In this document: positions 34,070 to 43,808 of the stretch, one piece after another
How the letters are laid out: every line of letters begins with the position of its first letter
How positions within the stretch are numbered: position 1 is the stretch's first letter
Origin: Enterovibrio gelatinilyticus
GTDB taxonomy: Bacteria > Pseudomonadota > Gammaproteobacteria > Enterobacterales > Vibrionaceae
Reading direction: 5' to 3'
NCBI RefSeq assembly: GCF_028683095.1
Contig: NZ_JAJUBC010000013.1
Location: 1 to 64,000, forward strand
DNA length: 64,000 bases
Position numbers and translations under genes: made by a program
The notes under the pieces: model-generated
The model's database searches: none
The model's input: only the letters and a program-made list of their open reading frames with translations
What the model was told of the DNA's origin: nothing

Positions 34070-35333
34070 GCCCAACAAAACACCACTGATTCAGATTAAA
34101 GGTCTGTACAAAATCTTTGGTAAAACACCAGAGAAAGTCCTCCCTGATGTGAAAGCAGGAAAATCGAAAGACGATATTCTTGCTGCTACTGGACACACCG
34201 TTGGTCTTCAACAAATTGACCTTGATATTGAGCGTGGCGAAATCTTCGTGATCATGGGTCTCTCAGGTTCAGGTAAGTCGACGCTGATTCGTCACTTCAA
34301 CCGCCTCATTGATCCGACTGAAGGACAAATCATTGTTGAAGGTGAAGACGTCATGAAGCTGGATGACAAAGGTCTTCAGCATTTTCGTCGTCACAAAATG
34401 TCTATGGTTTTCCAACGCTTTGGTCTCATGCCGCATCGCACCGTTTTGCAAAACGTCGCCTATGGCTTACAGGTTCAAGGTATCAGCAAAGAAGATCGCG
34501 ACAAAAAAGCCACTGAGTGGTTGGAGACGGTTGGACTTGCGGGTTACGAGCAACAATACCCTTCCCAGTTATCGGGTGGTCAGCAGCAACGTGTTGGCCT
34601 TGCTCGCGCCTTGTGCACGGACGCTGAAATCCTTCTCATGGATGAAGCGTTTTCGGCGCTCGACCCACTGATCCGAAGCGAAATGCAAGATCAGCTGATT
34701 GAACTTCAAGAAAAGCTTCAAAAGACGATCATCTTCATTACGCATGATCTCGATGAAGCCCTTCGCCTCGGCGATCGAATCGCGATTCTGCGAGACGGCA
34801 AGCTTGTCCAACAAGGCCGTCCGGTGGATATCCTACTCGACCCTGCTGATGACTACGTCGAAGCATTCGTTAAAGATGTCAACCGCGCGCGAGCGCTGAC
34901 TGTTGATACCGTTATGCAACCCCAAAGCCTTCGCATTAGTGCCGACACCATTGGTGAAGCTCTCGCTCAAATGCGCAGTGCCAAGGTCGAGCACGGCTAC
35001 TATGTCAACGACGATGGTTATCAAGGGGCATTGTGCATCGACAAACTAGAATCTGTCGATACATCTCGTCATGACGACGCCATTGATGACAAAGTCTTAG
35101 AGGATTTGCCAGGCATTCAATCCGACGCACTCATTGAGCACGTAATCCCTGACACCATTGAGCATGAATTACCGCTTCCTGTGCTGGATCAAGACGGTGA
35201 ACTTCAAGGCCAGCTTTCTCGTGAAAGTGTTGTAGAAGTATTGAGTGAGCAACCAGCAGCTAACGGTGCTGAAGCTGAAAAATTCAGCAAACCTACCAAT
35301 ACAGACACTGACGAAACCAAGGCATCAGCTTAG
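34062..35333 (+). CDS. betaine-type ABC transporter ATPase (ProV-like)
   Basis: This codes for 423 residues. It has Walker A (GLSGSGKST), the signature LSGGQQQRVGLARAL, Walker B (EILLMDEAFSALD) and the switch histidine in IIFITHDLDEAL. The C-terminal half (about 280-400) holds two CBS-type repeats that sense ionic strength in OpuA/ProV proteins, then an acidic tail (AEAEKFSKPTNTDTDETKASA). GGAGG lies before ATG 34062. It powers uptake of compatible solutes at high salt. Confidence 0.9.
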   Translation: MNKPNKTPLIQIKGLYKIFGKTPEKVLPDVKAGKSKDDILAATGHTVGLQQIDLDIERGEIFVIMGLSGSGKSTLIRHFNRLIDPTEGQIIVEGEDVMKLDDKGLQHFRRHKMSMVFQRFGLMPHRTVLQNVAYGLQVQGISKEDRDKKATEWLETVGLAGYEQQYPSQLSGGQQQRVGLARALCTDAEILLMDEAFSALDPLIRSEMQDQLIELQEKLQKTIIFITHDLDEALRLGDRIAILRDGKLVQQGRPVDILLDPADDYVEAFVKDVNRARALTVDTVMQPQSLRISADTIGEALAQMRSAKVEHGYYVNDDGYQGALCIDKLESVDTSRHDDAIDDKVLEDLPGIQSDALIEHVIPDTIEHELPLPVLDQDGELQGQLSRESVVEVLSEQPAANGAEAEKFSKPTNTDTDETKASA

Positions 35334-35362
35334 TAAAAGCCGAGTAACTTGTTTAATGATTT

Positions 35363-35392
35363 AATGCGCTTCCTCCCGAAGCGCATTTTTAT
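35363..35392 (+). terminator. terminator after the betaine transporter operon
   Basis: AATGCGCTTC-CTC-CCGAAGCGCATTTTT, a 9-10 base stem with T run, lies 30 bases after the ATPase stop. Confidence 0.85.
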
Positions 35393-35466
35393 CCTACCTA
35401 CCTCACCGATCAGCTTCAAAGTCTTCGCTATACTAAATACATATTTTTCAATATTGAGACGAGATT

Positions 35467-36525
35467 GTGTTCGCTACCAATAGCAAAAGCTCTTACGCTC
35501 ATAGTGCCTTTGGCCTCAAGCTCGCAACCATTAACTTGTTTAATTTTATCGAGCCACCTGGCGCATTTTATGAGTTCAGTAACATTTACAGCGAAGACCA
35601 ATGGCGACAAAAAAAGATGTGGCTCAATCGCTACATCGGCAGTTATCAGCCTGACATTATTGCGTTTCAAGAAGTCTTCAGTGCCTCGGCATTAAAGGCG
35701 TTACTTGAACCTTTAGGGTATCGCTTTTTTTCAGTGGTTGATGAGCCAGAACCCATCAACTCAGTCAATGATTACGTCTACAAAAGCCCTGTTGTCTGCC
35801 TCGCATCTCGCTACCCCATTTTAAGCGCATTGCCATTGCGTGCCGATCCGGTTTTATCTGAACAAATCGGGATGACTGAAGATTTTGAATACAGCCGCCT
35901 GCCCCTTTGCGCAACACTCGAGTTGCCTTCATTGGGACAGACCGATGTCTATGTGGTGCACTTGAAATCCAAACGCCCAATTTTGGATGAAAGTGAGCAA
36001 ACCGCAGAACACAAAAAAACGCTGCACGAATCCATGCGCGCTGAAATAGCAGGCTCATGGGCGTCATCCATTCAACGCGGCTCCGAAGTGTGTCAACTCA
36101 TGGCCGCCATCATTCAGCGTCGATTTGAAACTAACAATCCAGCCATTGTTATGGGTGATTTTAACGATGATATGAACTCAGACGTTTTGGGGGCTTTTCA
36201 CGTTTCAGGCTTACGCTCAATCACTGAAGATATGGCTGACATGCCGCTGTCTCACTATCAACTCCATGATAGTTGGGATTTATTCGTTAAAAACACGGGA
36301 GAAACAGGTCTAGAACGCCCGAGTACACATTACTTCCATGCCAAAGGTTCTGTGTTGGATTATATTTTACTCTCGAACGAATTTAACAGCAGCGATCCCG
36401 CCAGCCTCGCGGAGGTCGGTGATTTTCATTGCGAAGATAGCCACCTGATTAACCCAAAGTTTGATCAAGATGCTTACAGCAGTGACCATGCTATTGTCAG
36501 TGTCACTATAGGATTACGTCGATAA
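35467..36525 (+). CDS. endonuclease/exonuclease/phosphatase family protein
   Basis: This codes for 352 residues from GTG. It has the EEP fold with metal and catalytic motifs in order: LATINLFNF, IIAFQEVFS (catalytic Glu), VYVVHLKSKRP, VMGDFNDD and YSSDHAIVSV (catalytic His). There is no signal peptide. Members cut nucleic acids or remove phosphates from lipids and sugars; the substrate here is unknown. It stands alone between two operons. Confidence 0.85.
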   Translation: MFATNSKSSYAHSAFGLKLATINLFNFIEPPGAFYEFSNIYSEDQWRQKKMWLNRYIGSYQPDIIAFQEVFSASALKALLEPLGYRFFSVVDEPEPINSVNDYVYKSPVVCLASRYPILSALPLRADPVLSEQIGMTEDFEYSRLPLCATLELPSLGQTDVYVVHLKSKRPILDESEQTAEHKKTLHESMRAEIAGSWASSIQRGSEVCQLMAAIIQRRFETNNPAIVMGDFNDDMNSDVLGAFHVSGLRSITEDMADMPLSHYQLHDSWDLFVKNTGETGLERPSTHYFHAKGSVLDYILLSNEFNSSDPASLAEVGDFHCEDSHLINPKFDQDAYSSDHAIVSVTIGLRR

Positions 36526-36647
36526 GTCTCTGCACTTCACAAAAACAACTCCAATTTCCTCGCGGTGTTCTCCAAATTGGCATAGCTTTAAAGTGTCCAT
36601 CTCATTTGTAAGACGTGATGGTCACTTTTTTGCATTGGAGAACGATA

Positions 36648-37439
36648 ATGATTGGCTTCACATGGACACCTTTTTTAAATACGCAATCAATCAAACTGCC
36701 TATCCTCTTCAGTTTGCTCCTCACGAGCTTTTTTGCTCCGCTACCGGCTTATGCGGCAGCCGAAAACCAAAACCAAAACCAAGAAATTACCATCGTCAGC
36801 GAAGCATGGACGGACGCTACCCATAAAGACGGTTCAGGGCTGTATTTCGACATCATGCGCGAAGTGTTCGAACCCTTAGGCTACAAGCTAAATTTCCTCA
36901 CAACGACCTATTCACGAAGTGTTTACCTGGTTCAATCCAAGAAAATGCATGCGTTTCTCGGCTCATACATCGATGAGCAAGAAAATGTCCTCTATCCCTA
37001 CTGGCATTTTGACGCAGAACAAGTGGCGGCGGTATACAAATATACAGTGATACCAGAGTGGCAAGGTGAACAATCGTTGCACGGGAAAACGGTCGCATGG
37101 GTAAAAGGTTACGACTACAACGAGTACATGGGAACCACTGTAAACATACGAGAAGTTAAGTCTCGCAGACAAGGGCTGACCATGCTGTACTCTGACAGAC
37201 TCGATGCTTTGATCGATGCACGAAGCGAAATCGAAGAAGAATTCGAAAAAGGCAACATAGACAGAAACGCCTTTATTATTTCAAATTTCATAGATTTAAA
37301 ACTCTACCCTGCATTCACAAACACACCTCAAGGTGAAGAGCTGCGTCGACTCTATGACGAAGGTTTTGAAGAGTTATTACATTCCGGCAAGCTAAAAACG
37401 ATGTTCGAAGACTACGAGTGGGACTATTTTCCTTTTTGA
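36648..37439 (+). CDS. periplasmic amino-acid-type binding protein (SBP family 3), orphan
   Basis: This codes for 263 residues from ATG 36648 (GGAG upstream). It has a signal segment (LPILFSLLLTSFFAPLPAYA) and a family 3 solute-binding fold: EITIVSEAWTD, FDIMREVFEPLGYKL, and GKTVAWVKGYDYN. No ABC permease or ATPase gene lies near, so it is either an orphan binder or a sensing partner. Many Vibrionaceae carry such single proteins. Confidence 0.8.
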   Translation: MIGFTWTPFLNTQSIKLPILFSLLLTSFFAPLPAYAAAENQNQNQEITIVSEAWTDATHKDGSGLYFDIMREVFEPLGYKLNFLTTTYSRSVYLVQSKKMHAFLGSYIDEQENVLYPYWHFDAEQVAAVYKYTVIPEWQGEQSLHGKTVAWVKGYDYNEYMGTTVNIREVKSRRQGLTMLYSDRLDALIDARSEIEEEFEKGNIDRNAFIISNFIDLKLYPAFTNTPQGEELRRLYDEGFEELLHSGKLKTMFEDYEWDYFPF

Positions 37440-37535
37440 CATAGAACCATGTAACCAGTTTGAACAGAGGGCATATGGTTTAAATGCCTATTGCCCTATT
37501 GCTGATCAAACGTGAACTCTCAGTATGTTCAGATA

Positions 37536-37572
37536 CAAAAAAAGACGCCGATTCACATCGGCGTCTTTTTGT
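37536..37572. terminator. bidirectional terminator
   Basis: AAAAAAAGACGCCGAT-TCAC-ATCGGCGTCTTTTT lies between the convergent genes at 36648 and 37596 and has A and T runs on both sides. Confidence 0.9.
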
Positions 37573-37595
37573 ATTCTTTGTGTCAACCCTAGCCA

Positions 37596-37865
37596 TTAGC
37601 GGTTATCAGTGACGTCCTGATAATCCCCATCAATAGTTTTCCCTTGATGACGTTGCTTAGGGCCAAAAGGCGTTTGTTCGGTCTGTTGCTCATATTGCGC
37701 TTGGTAAACATTTGCTTGCTCTTCTTGCGCTTTGCGTAGCTTCCTTACAATGAATGGCTTCGCAATCAGTGCACTCACTGACACAATCAGGCCAAACACA
37801 GCGGCAAACATCAAAGTAAAGAAGCCGAGAATAAGTGTAACCACACCGATCAGGATTTGTCTCAT
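37596..37865 (-). CDS. small membrane protein, unknown
   Basis: This codes for 89 residues from ATG 37865 (ACGGGA upstream); the longer frame is unlikely. One or two membrane helices (QILIGVVTLILGFFTLMFAAVFGLIVSVSALI) are followed by a basic, then glutamine-rich cytoplasmic tail (RKLRKAQEEQANVYQAQYEQQTEQ). I do not recognise the family. Confidence 0.7.
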   Translation of the reverse strand: MRQILIGVVTLILGFFTLMFAAVFGLIVSVSALIAKPFIVRKLRKAQEEQANVYQAQYEQQTEQTPFGPKQRHQGKTIDGDYQDVTDNR

Positions 37866-38047
37866 GTATATTTCCCGTGGATTAAAATCGTATTGACTTC
37901 CGATACCGAAGCAACCTGCAAACACCTTTCGCATCAAGTCGCTTGGGTATACTTGATAAAATGCGCCTAGCAAGGACACTTTTCAAGGGTACTTTACAGA
38001 TATTTACACTCTTAGTGTGCAACCACTTCTACCTAGAAGTGCACTTG

Positions 38048-38851
38048 TCATTGAGACGAAGCAATCATTTCATTGATTTGATTCACTAATACGGGCACAT
38101 TTTGCCACAATACAAAATGTCCCTCATCCTTGAGTATTTTTAAATTAGCATGAGGTAAGCGCTTTTTTGCAAAGTAAGAGTTATTCGGGTCAGCCAAATC
38201 ATCGTCTTCACCATGCACCAACACGATAGGCATGGTTAATGACTTCCAATCTTGCGCCGCCAGCTTTTGCAATTCCATCTCAAGCACCATCATTTCTTCA
38301 TTGGAACGAAGCATATCGTCTGGAATAACCCATTTAGCCAATAGGGTATCAGCCATGTAGTTATACCATTTTGGTGCTTCTAATTGAGGGTCAAACGCAG
38401 ATGCAATAAGTAATAAACTGTCTACATAATCAGGGGCAAGTAACGCCAATTGCAACGCAATCGGTCCTCCAAGAGAGTGGCCAACCAACAAGGTTTTTTT
38501 CTTTTCTTGCAGTAATGGAAGCAATACTTGAGCTTGTTTCTTCAATGAGGTCTCAACGGGCGTTTGCGATTGCCCGAAACCCAGCCTATCGACAGCCACC
38601 AAATCAAGATTTTGCAACGCGGGATGACCGAGGTAGTCGTCATAGCCCTCTTTACTGCCTGGCGAGCCGTGGATGAAAATTATTCGGTGGTCTGACTCAG
38701 GGTCTCCCGATGCTTTTAGAGACACGGAACGAATATCTGTGCCCTGCTCTGGATGATTTGCCTTATTCATGCTGTTTTCACTATGGCTTGAAGCACTAAA
38801 CAGACATGCAATCAGCAACATTGTTTTTTTGACTATGTGTACCCTTTCCAC
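38048..38851 (-). CDS. exported alpha/beta hydrolase
   Basis: This codes for 267 residues. The N-terminus (VKKTMLLIACLFSASSHS) looks like a signal peptide, so it acts in the periplasm. The alpha/beta hydrolase triad is visible: nucleophile in LVGHSLGGPIAL, aspartate in LVHGEDDDLADP, histidine in LKDEGHFVLW. The oxyanion segment is FIHGSPGSKEGY. The start may be GTG 38851 or ATG 38821. Substrate unknown. Confidence 0.85.
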   Translation of the reverse strand: MERVHIVKKTMLLIACLFSASSHSENSMNKANHPEQGTDIRSVSLKASGDPESDHRIIFIHGSPGSKEGYDDYLGHPALQNLDLVAVDRLGFGQSQTPVETSLKKQAQVLLPLLQEKKKTLLVGHSLGGPIALQLALLAPDYVDSLLLIASAFDPQLEAPKWYNYMADTLLAKWVIPDDMLRSNEEMMVLEMELQKLAAQDWKSLTMPIVLVHGEDDDLADPNNSYFAKKRLPHANLKILKDEGHFVLWQNVPVLVNQINEMIASSQ

Positions 38852-39062
38852 AACTATTCACGACCCCTCTTTCAGATTGCTTAAATAGGTAGACCGCTCA
38901 AATGGCATTTGAATCCCACCGAATCGCGACAAAATGTGCCGAAAGAGAGACTTTTTATCCGCACTTACTAATGAGACATATTCACCACTCAACACCGATC
39001 TAGTCTACTCATATGTCATCGAAGGCACATTGCCTCAACATGTCAGTAAGAGGATGTTTGGC

Positions 39063-39356
39063 ATGAGTAACCCCCTTAGCATTAAACCCACGATATATAT
39101 TGTTTGTCTTATCACTGCATTAATCACCCTGAGTGCGTGTACAAGTTCTCGACACGACCAACTCGCAGACTTAGGGTTTGCGACGCCTTACCTCGAGGGT
39201 TATGACGACGGTTGCCACAGCAAAGTCACGGCAGCTAAAACCATTGGCGAGGGTTTTCGACAGGATCCAGAGCGTATGTTCAAAGAAGCACGTTATGCGA
39301 ATGGTTGGCGTGACGGATATGAGCAATGCTATGTCGCTAAGCACAGTTTCTACTAA
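39063..39356 (+). CDS. small lipoprotein, unknown function
   Basis: This codes for 97 residues from ATG 39063 (AGAGGA upstream); the longer frame to 38934 is rejected. The signal segment ends in the lipobox LSAC, with lipidation at the cysteine. The mature part has GYDDGCHSKVTAAKTIGEGF and ANGWRDGYEQCY, both with glycine-tyrosine/tryptophan-D patterns. Unknown function in the envelope. Confidence 0.75.
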   Translation: MSNPLSIKPTIYIVCLITALITLSACTSSRHDQLADLGFATPYLEGYDDGCHSKVTAAKTIGEGFRQDPERMFKEARYANGWRDGYEQCYVAKHSFY

Positions 39357-39365
39357 TAAGCCTTT

Positions 39366-39400
39366 ATAGAAAAAATCCTGTCATCGCTGACAGGATTTTT
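39366..39400 (+). terminator. terminator after the small lipoprotein gene
   Basis: AAAAATCCTGTCA-TCGC-TGACAGGATTTTT is a perfect 8-base-plus stem with A and T runs, between the convergent genes at 39063 and 39450. Confidence 0.85.
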
Positions 39401-39449
39401 GACGACTCTACACGGCTCGCCCGCGTATCGGTTTGCACGATAACTGCAA

Positions 39450-39767
39450 CTAGTGATCGCGAGGGATCACAACAGATCGTTCAATCTCTTGTCCATCTTT
39501 TAACATTGCGGTGAATACACCCGTCCTCGTGTTCGGGGCACCTGTCATCACAAACACTCGGCCATTTTCTGGTGTTTGATATTCACCCAGATTACCAGAC
39601 AAAGTCACGGTGGCACCTTCAACTGGCTCACCATTTTGTATCAGTTGAACCCAAGCACCTTGACCTACGGTAGTTACACGCATATCTAAACCACTGTTCG
39701 TTGCTCCCGCGTAAGCGGTAGAAGAAGCCAATATCATTCCCACTGCAATCACAAATTTACTCATCAC
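39450..39767 (-). CDS. exported protein with a carboxypeptidase-regulatory-like fold, unknown
   Basis: This codes for 105 residues with a signal peptide (MMSKFVIAVGMILASSTAYA). The mature part is a single beta-sandwich-like unit (VQLIQNGEPVEGATVTLSGN... GRVFVMTGAPNTRTGVFTAML), similar to peptidase-associated or CarboxypepD-reg domains. Periplasmic; function unknown. AGAGAGGGTG precedes the ATG. Confidence 0.7.
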   Translation of the reverse strand: MMSKFVIAVGMILASSTAYAGATNSGLDMRVTTVGQGAWVQLIQNGEPVEGATVTLSGNLGEYQTPENGRVFVMTGAPNTRTGVFTAMLKDGQEIERSVVIPRDH

Positions 39768-40104
39768 ACCCTCTCTTTTTTAGTTATTGAGATCTATGCC
39801 TTTATCTCCTTAAACATAGTTCGCGATGGTGCTCAATGCCAATACAAATGCAGGTAAGCAGATGTCCACGTTGAATCAACTAAACGCTACAGAGCGCACT
39901 CAACATTCGCAGAAAAACAACAATGCATCGCAATTAAAAGTGGCCCTGTAATATTTTTGCAACATTTTTCGTGACGCATCATATTTATGTCCTACATTTA
40001 AGACAGAAAATGTACAGACAAGCGTATTCAACAGCGTGATATTGAAGCAGTGGTCATCGAAGCGGTAGCTATCAATGCGCAATCAATGATTCATAGGAGA
40101 GAAC
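39768..40104. other. intergenic stretch before the chemoreceptor gene
   Basis: This 337-base region separates divergent genes. It holds the AGGAGAGAAC start signal of the chemoreceptor. I see no hairpin, repeat or RNA gene. Confidence 0.5.
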
Positions 40105-42078
40105 ATGCGTAAGCCCATCCCTCAAACCATCAAGGCACAGTTGAGCAGTATTGTCCTTCTGATTTTGGCATCCGTTTTCGTGTTTGCCATCACGTTTCAG
40201 CTTTCATTCAAAGAGCTAAGTACGCTCGATAGCGCTTCTGTCGACATTCTAAAAAGCCAAACCTCCGTGCTGATGTTACGCCGCCACGAAAAAGACTTTA
40301 TGGCTCGTAGTGACGTTAAATATAAAGACAAATTTGATAAAGAATACAATGCGATTAGAGGGAGGCTCTCCAACGCATTAGACAAACTAACGGCCTTGGA
40401 TATGCCTGGACGAGAAGCAATCAGAAACATGCTGTCCAAACTGAGTAATTATCAACGGGACTTCGATTCTTTGGTGACCCAACGTGTCAAGGTTGGTGTG
40501 GAACATGATACCGGGCTTAAAGGGGCTACCCGCACAGCATCACATAGAGTTGAACAAGCAATACAACACGCCCAAGACGACACTATTTACCGCATGCTGC
40601 TTATGCTCCGTCGCCATGAAAAAGATTTCCTCCTACGTGCAGATGAAAGGTATATCGACGAATTCAATGCACTATTTTCGACTTTAGGTCTTGCTCTTAC
40701 TAAACGCGAAATCCCAACAAGTGATCGTCTCCTGATGACCACCTCACTGAATGATTACCATCAAGCATTTAACTCGTTAGCGGAGAGTTTGAAGAAAATT
40801 GGCCTTAGCCCAAAACAAGGGTTACACGGAAGCTTGAGAGCCACAGTGCAAGAAACAGAAACGCAAATGAAATCATTGAGTGAAGAGCTGATTCACGCCA
40901 TTGACCAACGCGAACATCAAATCACAAATACACTCACTCTCATCGGTGGCTCACTGGCAGTCATCGTATGCTTGTCACTGATTTTGATTATCCGCCACGT
41001 CACACAAAAAATTGCGGTGGCAAATCATCTTATGGCGAACATTGCCAAAGGAAACAGTTCACTTAATGTACGTATGAAACTCCCAGGAAACGACGAATTG
41101 TCTCAACTCGCCTCTCATTTCAATCAATTCATCACGAGCCTACAACACACAATGGAAAAGATATCCGCCATTTCTACCGAGCTGTCATCAAATGCTCGAC
41201 ACAGTCGTGTCATGGCCGGATCCACCGCCAACAACGCAGAGAAGCAACGTGCTGAATCAGATTCAGTTTCAACAGCCATGAACGAAATGACAGCAACGAG
41301 TCGTGAAATTGCTCAAAGTGTGGCGCGAGCCGCCAGTGTGGCTCAAGAGTTACAATCATCAGCCACTACAGGACGTGAGGTGAACAGTGAAACCTCAGTA
41401 AAAGCCACACAACTTTCTGAAAGCATGAGAAGTGCCAGCGACAACATGCAGCGCTTAAATGATGACAGTGAAGATATCGGCTCTGTGATCGACGTAATTC
41501 GATCCATTACTGAACAGACAAACCTATTGGCTTTAAACGCGGCGATAGAAGCAGCACGTGCAGGCGACCAAGGGCGAGGCTTTGCCGTTGTTGCGGATCA
41601 AGTGCGAGAACTTGCCATGAAAACCCATCAATCTACCGATGAAATCACAAAGATCATAGAGCAGTTGCAAGGCGGAATTCGCCATAGCGTTTCCGTCATG
41701 AATGAAAGTAGCGAGATGGCCACAATCAGTGTCAATCAAGCACGTGAAGGTGCCGCAGTGATGAGTGCAATGGTAGAGCAAATCGAAGATATTGCAGGGC
41801 AAAATATGCAAATCGCCACTGCATCAGAAGAACAAACCACGGTGACAGACAGCGTTGATCGTAACATTGTGATCATCGCAGAACTTGCTGGAGAAACCGC
41901 GTCTGCCGCTCAAAAATCCAGTCATTCAGCGACCACAATCGAACAATTGGCCAATGAACTAGATGGTCTTGTTGGAACGTTCACAGGAAAACAAGAAGAT
42001 TCGTCTTTACAAGATGCGAACCAAGCACACATAAATAACCAACGAGGCCTGACAGATACATCTTTTGTGCACGCTTAA
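40105..42078 (+). CDS. methyl-accepting chemotaxis protein with HBM sensor
   Basis: This codes for 657 residues: membrane helix at about 10-32, a periplasmic sensor of about 240 residues, a second helix at about 275-298, HAMP, then the signalling domain with the hairpin tip [19 protein letters not shown] (about 470). The sensor carries the paired motif [13 protein letters not shown] and [13 protein letters not shown], one in each half, the mark of the helical bimodular (HBM) domain that in Pseudomonas binds organic acids in two modules. The ligand here is unknown. Confidence 0.92.
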   Translation: MRKPIPQTIKAQLSSIVLLILASVFVFAITFQLSFKELSTLDSASVDILKSQTSVLMLRRHEKDFMARSDVKYKDKFDKEYNAIRGRLSNALDKLTALDMPGREAIRNMLSKLSNYQRDFDSLVTQRVKVGVEHDTGLKGATRTASHRVEQAIQHAQDDTIYRMLLMLRRHEKDFLLRADERYIDEFNALFSTLGLALTKREIPTSDRLLMTTSLNDYHQAFNSLAESLKKIGLSPKQGLHGSLRATVQETETQMKSLSEELIHAIDQREHQITNTLTLIGGSLAVIVCLSLILIIRHVTQKIAVANHLMANIAKGNSSLNVRMKLPGNDELSQLASHFNQFITSLQHTMEKISAISTELSSNARHSRVMAGSTANNAEKQRAESDSVSTAMNEMTATSREIAQSVARAASVAQELQSSATTGREVNSETSVKATQLSESMRSASDNMQRLNDDSEDIGSVIDVIRSITEQTNLLALNAAIEAARAGDQGRGFAVVADQVRELAMKTHQSTDEITKIIEQLQGGIRHSVSVMNESSEMATISVNQAREGAAVMSAMVEQIEDIAGQNMQIATASEEQTTVTDSVDRNIVIIAELAGETASAAQKSSHSATTIEQLANELDGLVGTFTGKQEDSSLQDANQAHINNQRGLTDTSFVHA

Positions 42079-42089
42079 CGCAACATCTT

Positions 42090-42145
42090 GATACCCAGAG
42101 CCACTTATTCAAATAGCAACCGTAGAGTCAGTGGGTTTGGGTATC
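42090..42145. repeat. Vibrionaceae-type hairpin repeat
   Basis: GATACCCAGAGCCAC pairs with GTGGGTTTGGGTATC across a loop. It lies just after the chemoreceptor stop and may also end its transcript. See the related copies at 42171, 54080 and 55001. Confidence 0.6.
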
Positions 42146-42155
42146 CTATTCCTTA

Positions 42156-42203
42156 TACCGAATCAACCTAACTCCAGCATCTTCAAGTAGCTTGGGTATA
42201 AGC
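42156..42203. repeat. Vibrionaceae-type hairpin repeat, second unit
   Basis: CTTATACCG...CATCTTCAAGTAGCTTGGGTATAAG has complementary ends (CTTATACC and GGTATAAG). The core CATCTTCAAGTAGCTTGGGTAT is the form I know as common between genes of Vibrionaceae. Confidence 0.6.
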
Positions 42204-42238
42204 TATAGTAATGAAATCACCCATGCATTGGATTGCTC

Positions 42239-43189
42239 ATGAAAAAGCCAGCATTGCCTGTAGATGAAGCGCTCAGACTCAAGTCATTACATAGTCTCAA
42301 TATTGTAGATACAGCAGATGATGAGAGATTTGACAGACTATGCCGGCTTGCGAGACAAATGTTTGCTACCAAAGTGGCAGCCATTAGCTTTATCGACAAC
42401 GACCGTCAGTGGGCTAAATCCTGTATTGGCACGCTTGATCGAACCATTCCACGTGACATCTCTTTCTGCGCCCACACCATCTTGAATTCTGAACCGCTCG
42501 TGGTAAATCACGCAGCCAACGACACACGATTTCACGATAATCCCTTAGTGACATCTGAGCCCAATATCCAATTCTATGCAGGATACCCAGTTAAGCATGT
42601 CAATGGGGCCATCATCGGTACACTCTCGATCATGGATGATGAACCTAGGGGCTTTGACGCGGAAGACCTTAAATGCTTGAAAGACATTGCCGAATTAGTT
42701 CAAAGTGAATTACACGCCATTCTCTTAACCACTCAGGATCAGTTAACCGGTCTTCTGAATGCTAATGGGTTTCGGGTTCTCTCTCAAAACAGTCTCAATA
42801 TGTGTGAGCGCTTGAAAGCCCCAGCGGCCTTAGCCTACTTTGATGTGAGGGATGTGAAACAAATCAACACAATGCAAGGCAATCGTGAAGGAGACCATGC
42901 TCTCATGATTTTTGCAGAACTTTTGACCTTTGGCTTTCGCGATTCAGATGTGCTCTCTCGCCTAGCGAGCGACAAATTTTCCGTACTTCTCACCAACACT
43001 TCCATCGCAAATACACGAGATATCTTGGATCGCTTCAAAGAAAGAGTGGATAGGTATGCTGTTGAAAATCGGCTTTCATATACGCTTGATTACAACGTGG
43101 GAGTATCATGGGTGGATGTCGACGGAGATTATGACTTCGATAACCTTTTTGACGAAGCGAAAAACCTCGCACTAAAAACCAAAACTTGA
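42239..43189 (+). CDS. GAF-GGDEF protein with degenerate active site
   Basis: This codes for 316 residues. The N-terminal GAF domain (about 20-155) resembles the type with FCAHTILNSEPLVV and FYAGYPVK. A GGDEF-like domain follows (TQDQLTGLLNANGF at the start). The signature is LASDKF instead of GGDEF, and the metal-binding aspartate context AYFDVRDVKQIN is changed, so diguanylate cyclase activity is unlikely. The protein is cytoplasmic. It may bind GTP or c-di-GMP as a sensor. The start at 42239 has no strong ribosome binding site. Confidence 0.85.
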   Translation: MKKPALPVDEALRLKSLHSLNIVDTADDERFDRLCRLARQMFATKVAAISFIDNDRQWAKSCIGTLDRTIPRDISFCAHTILNSEPLVVNHAANDTRFHDNPLVTSEPNIQFYAGYPVKHVNGAIIGTLSIMDDEPRGFDAEDLKCLKDIAELVQSELHAILLTTQDQLTGLLNANGFRVLSQNSLNMCERLKAPAALAYFDVRDVKQINTMQGNREGDHALMIFAELLTFGFRDSDVLSRLASDKFSVLLTNTSIANTRDILDRFKERVDRYAVENRLSYTLDYNVGVSWVDVDGDYDFDNLFDEAKNLALKTKT

Positions 43190-43354
43190 AAGCTCTCTAT
43201 TGAAATCGCTCTCTTAATTACTTGCGTTTTATAACTCGTGCTTTGATGCTATCGCTTGAAAGACACAGCAATCAAACCTGACTTAACTAGCAGGATGCCG
43301 CAGTGTACAAGACGCTTTTCAGCGCCCAAGGGCAACCTTCATATCGTGCGAAAG

Positions 43355-43705
43355 TTAATGTGCAACGGTCGAAAATAAGTTAATTACCACAACGCCAATA
43401 ATAATCAACGACATACCGAGCATAGCGGCAAGATCAAGTTGTTGACCGTGCCATAACCATGCCACTAAGGACACCAGCACAATACCTGCAGCACTCCAAA
43501 TTGCGTAAGCAATGCCTAGTGGCATCGTTTTAACGGTGATGGAGAGAAGATAAAACGATATGGCGTAGCACGACAAGACGACAGCAGTGATCACTGGATG
43601 AGTGAAAGACTGCGTTTTTGGCATCATAGATGTAGCAATGATTTCGAATAGAATCGCTACCGATAGCGAAGCCAGTGGAGGAACAGTGGATAGAATTTTA
43701 ATCAT
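43355..43705 (-). CDS. SMR-family small multidrug efflux protein
   Basis: This codes for 116 residues with four membrane helices, the size of EmrE/SugE-type proteins. The key membrane glutamate stands in AILFEIIATSMM. AYAIWSAAGIVLVSL matches the third helix of the EmrE branch. It would exchange cationic compounds for protons as a dimer. It stands alone with no partner gene, so probably a homodimer. Confidence 0.88.
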   Translation of the reverse strand: MIKILSTVPPLASLSVAILFEIIATSMMPKTQSFTHPVITAVVLSCYAISFYLLSITVKTMPLGIAYAIWSAAGIVLVSLVAWLWHGQQLDLAAMLGMSLIIIGVVVINLFSTVAH

Positions 43706-43758
43706 AATGCTGTCTACTCTATTTCGGCATCCCTTCGTCGTTTAACGTTCCTAAATAG

Positions 43759-43787
43759 CAAAGCCTCGTCCATTAAGGACGAGGCTC
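43759..43787 (-). terminator. hairpin after the DUF3332 gene
   Basis: AGCCTCGTCC-ATTA-AGGACGAGGCT is a perfect stem of about nine bases located just past the end of the minus-strand gene at 43809. It has no clear T run. Confidence 0.6.
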
Positions 43788-43808
43788 TATGTATCGAATT
43801 AAAACTAA

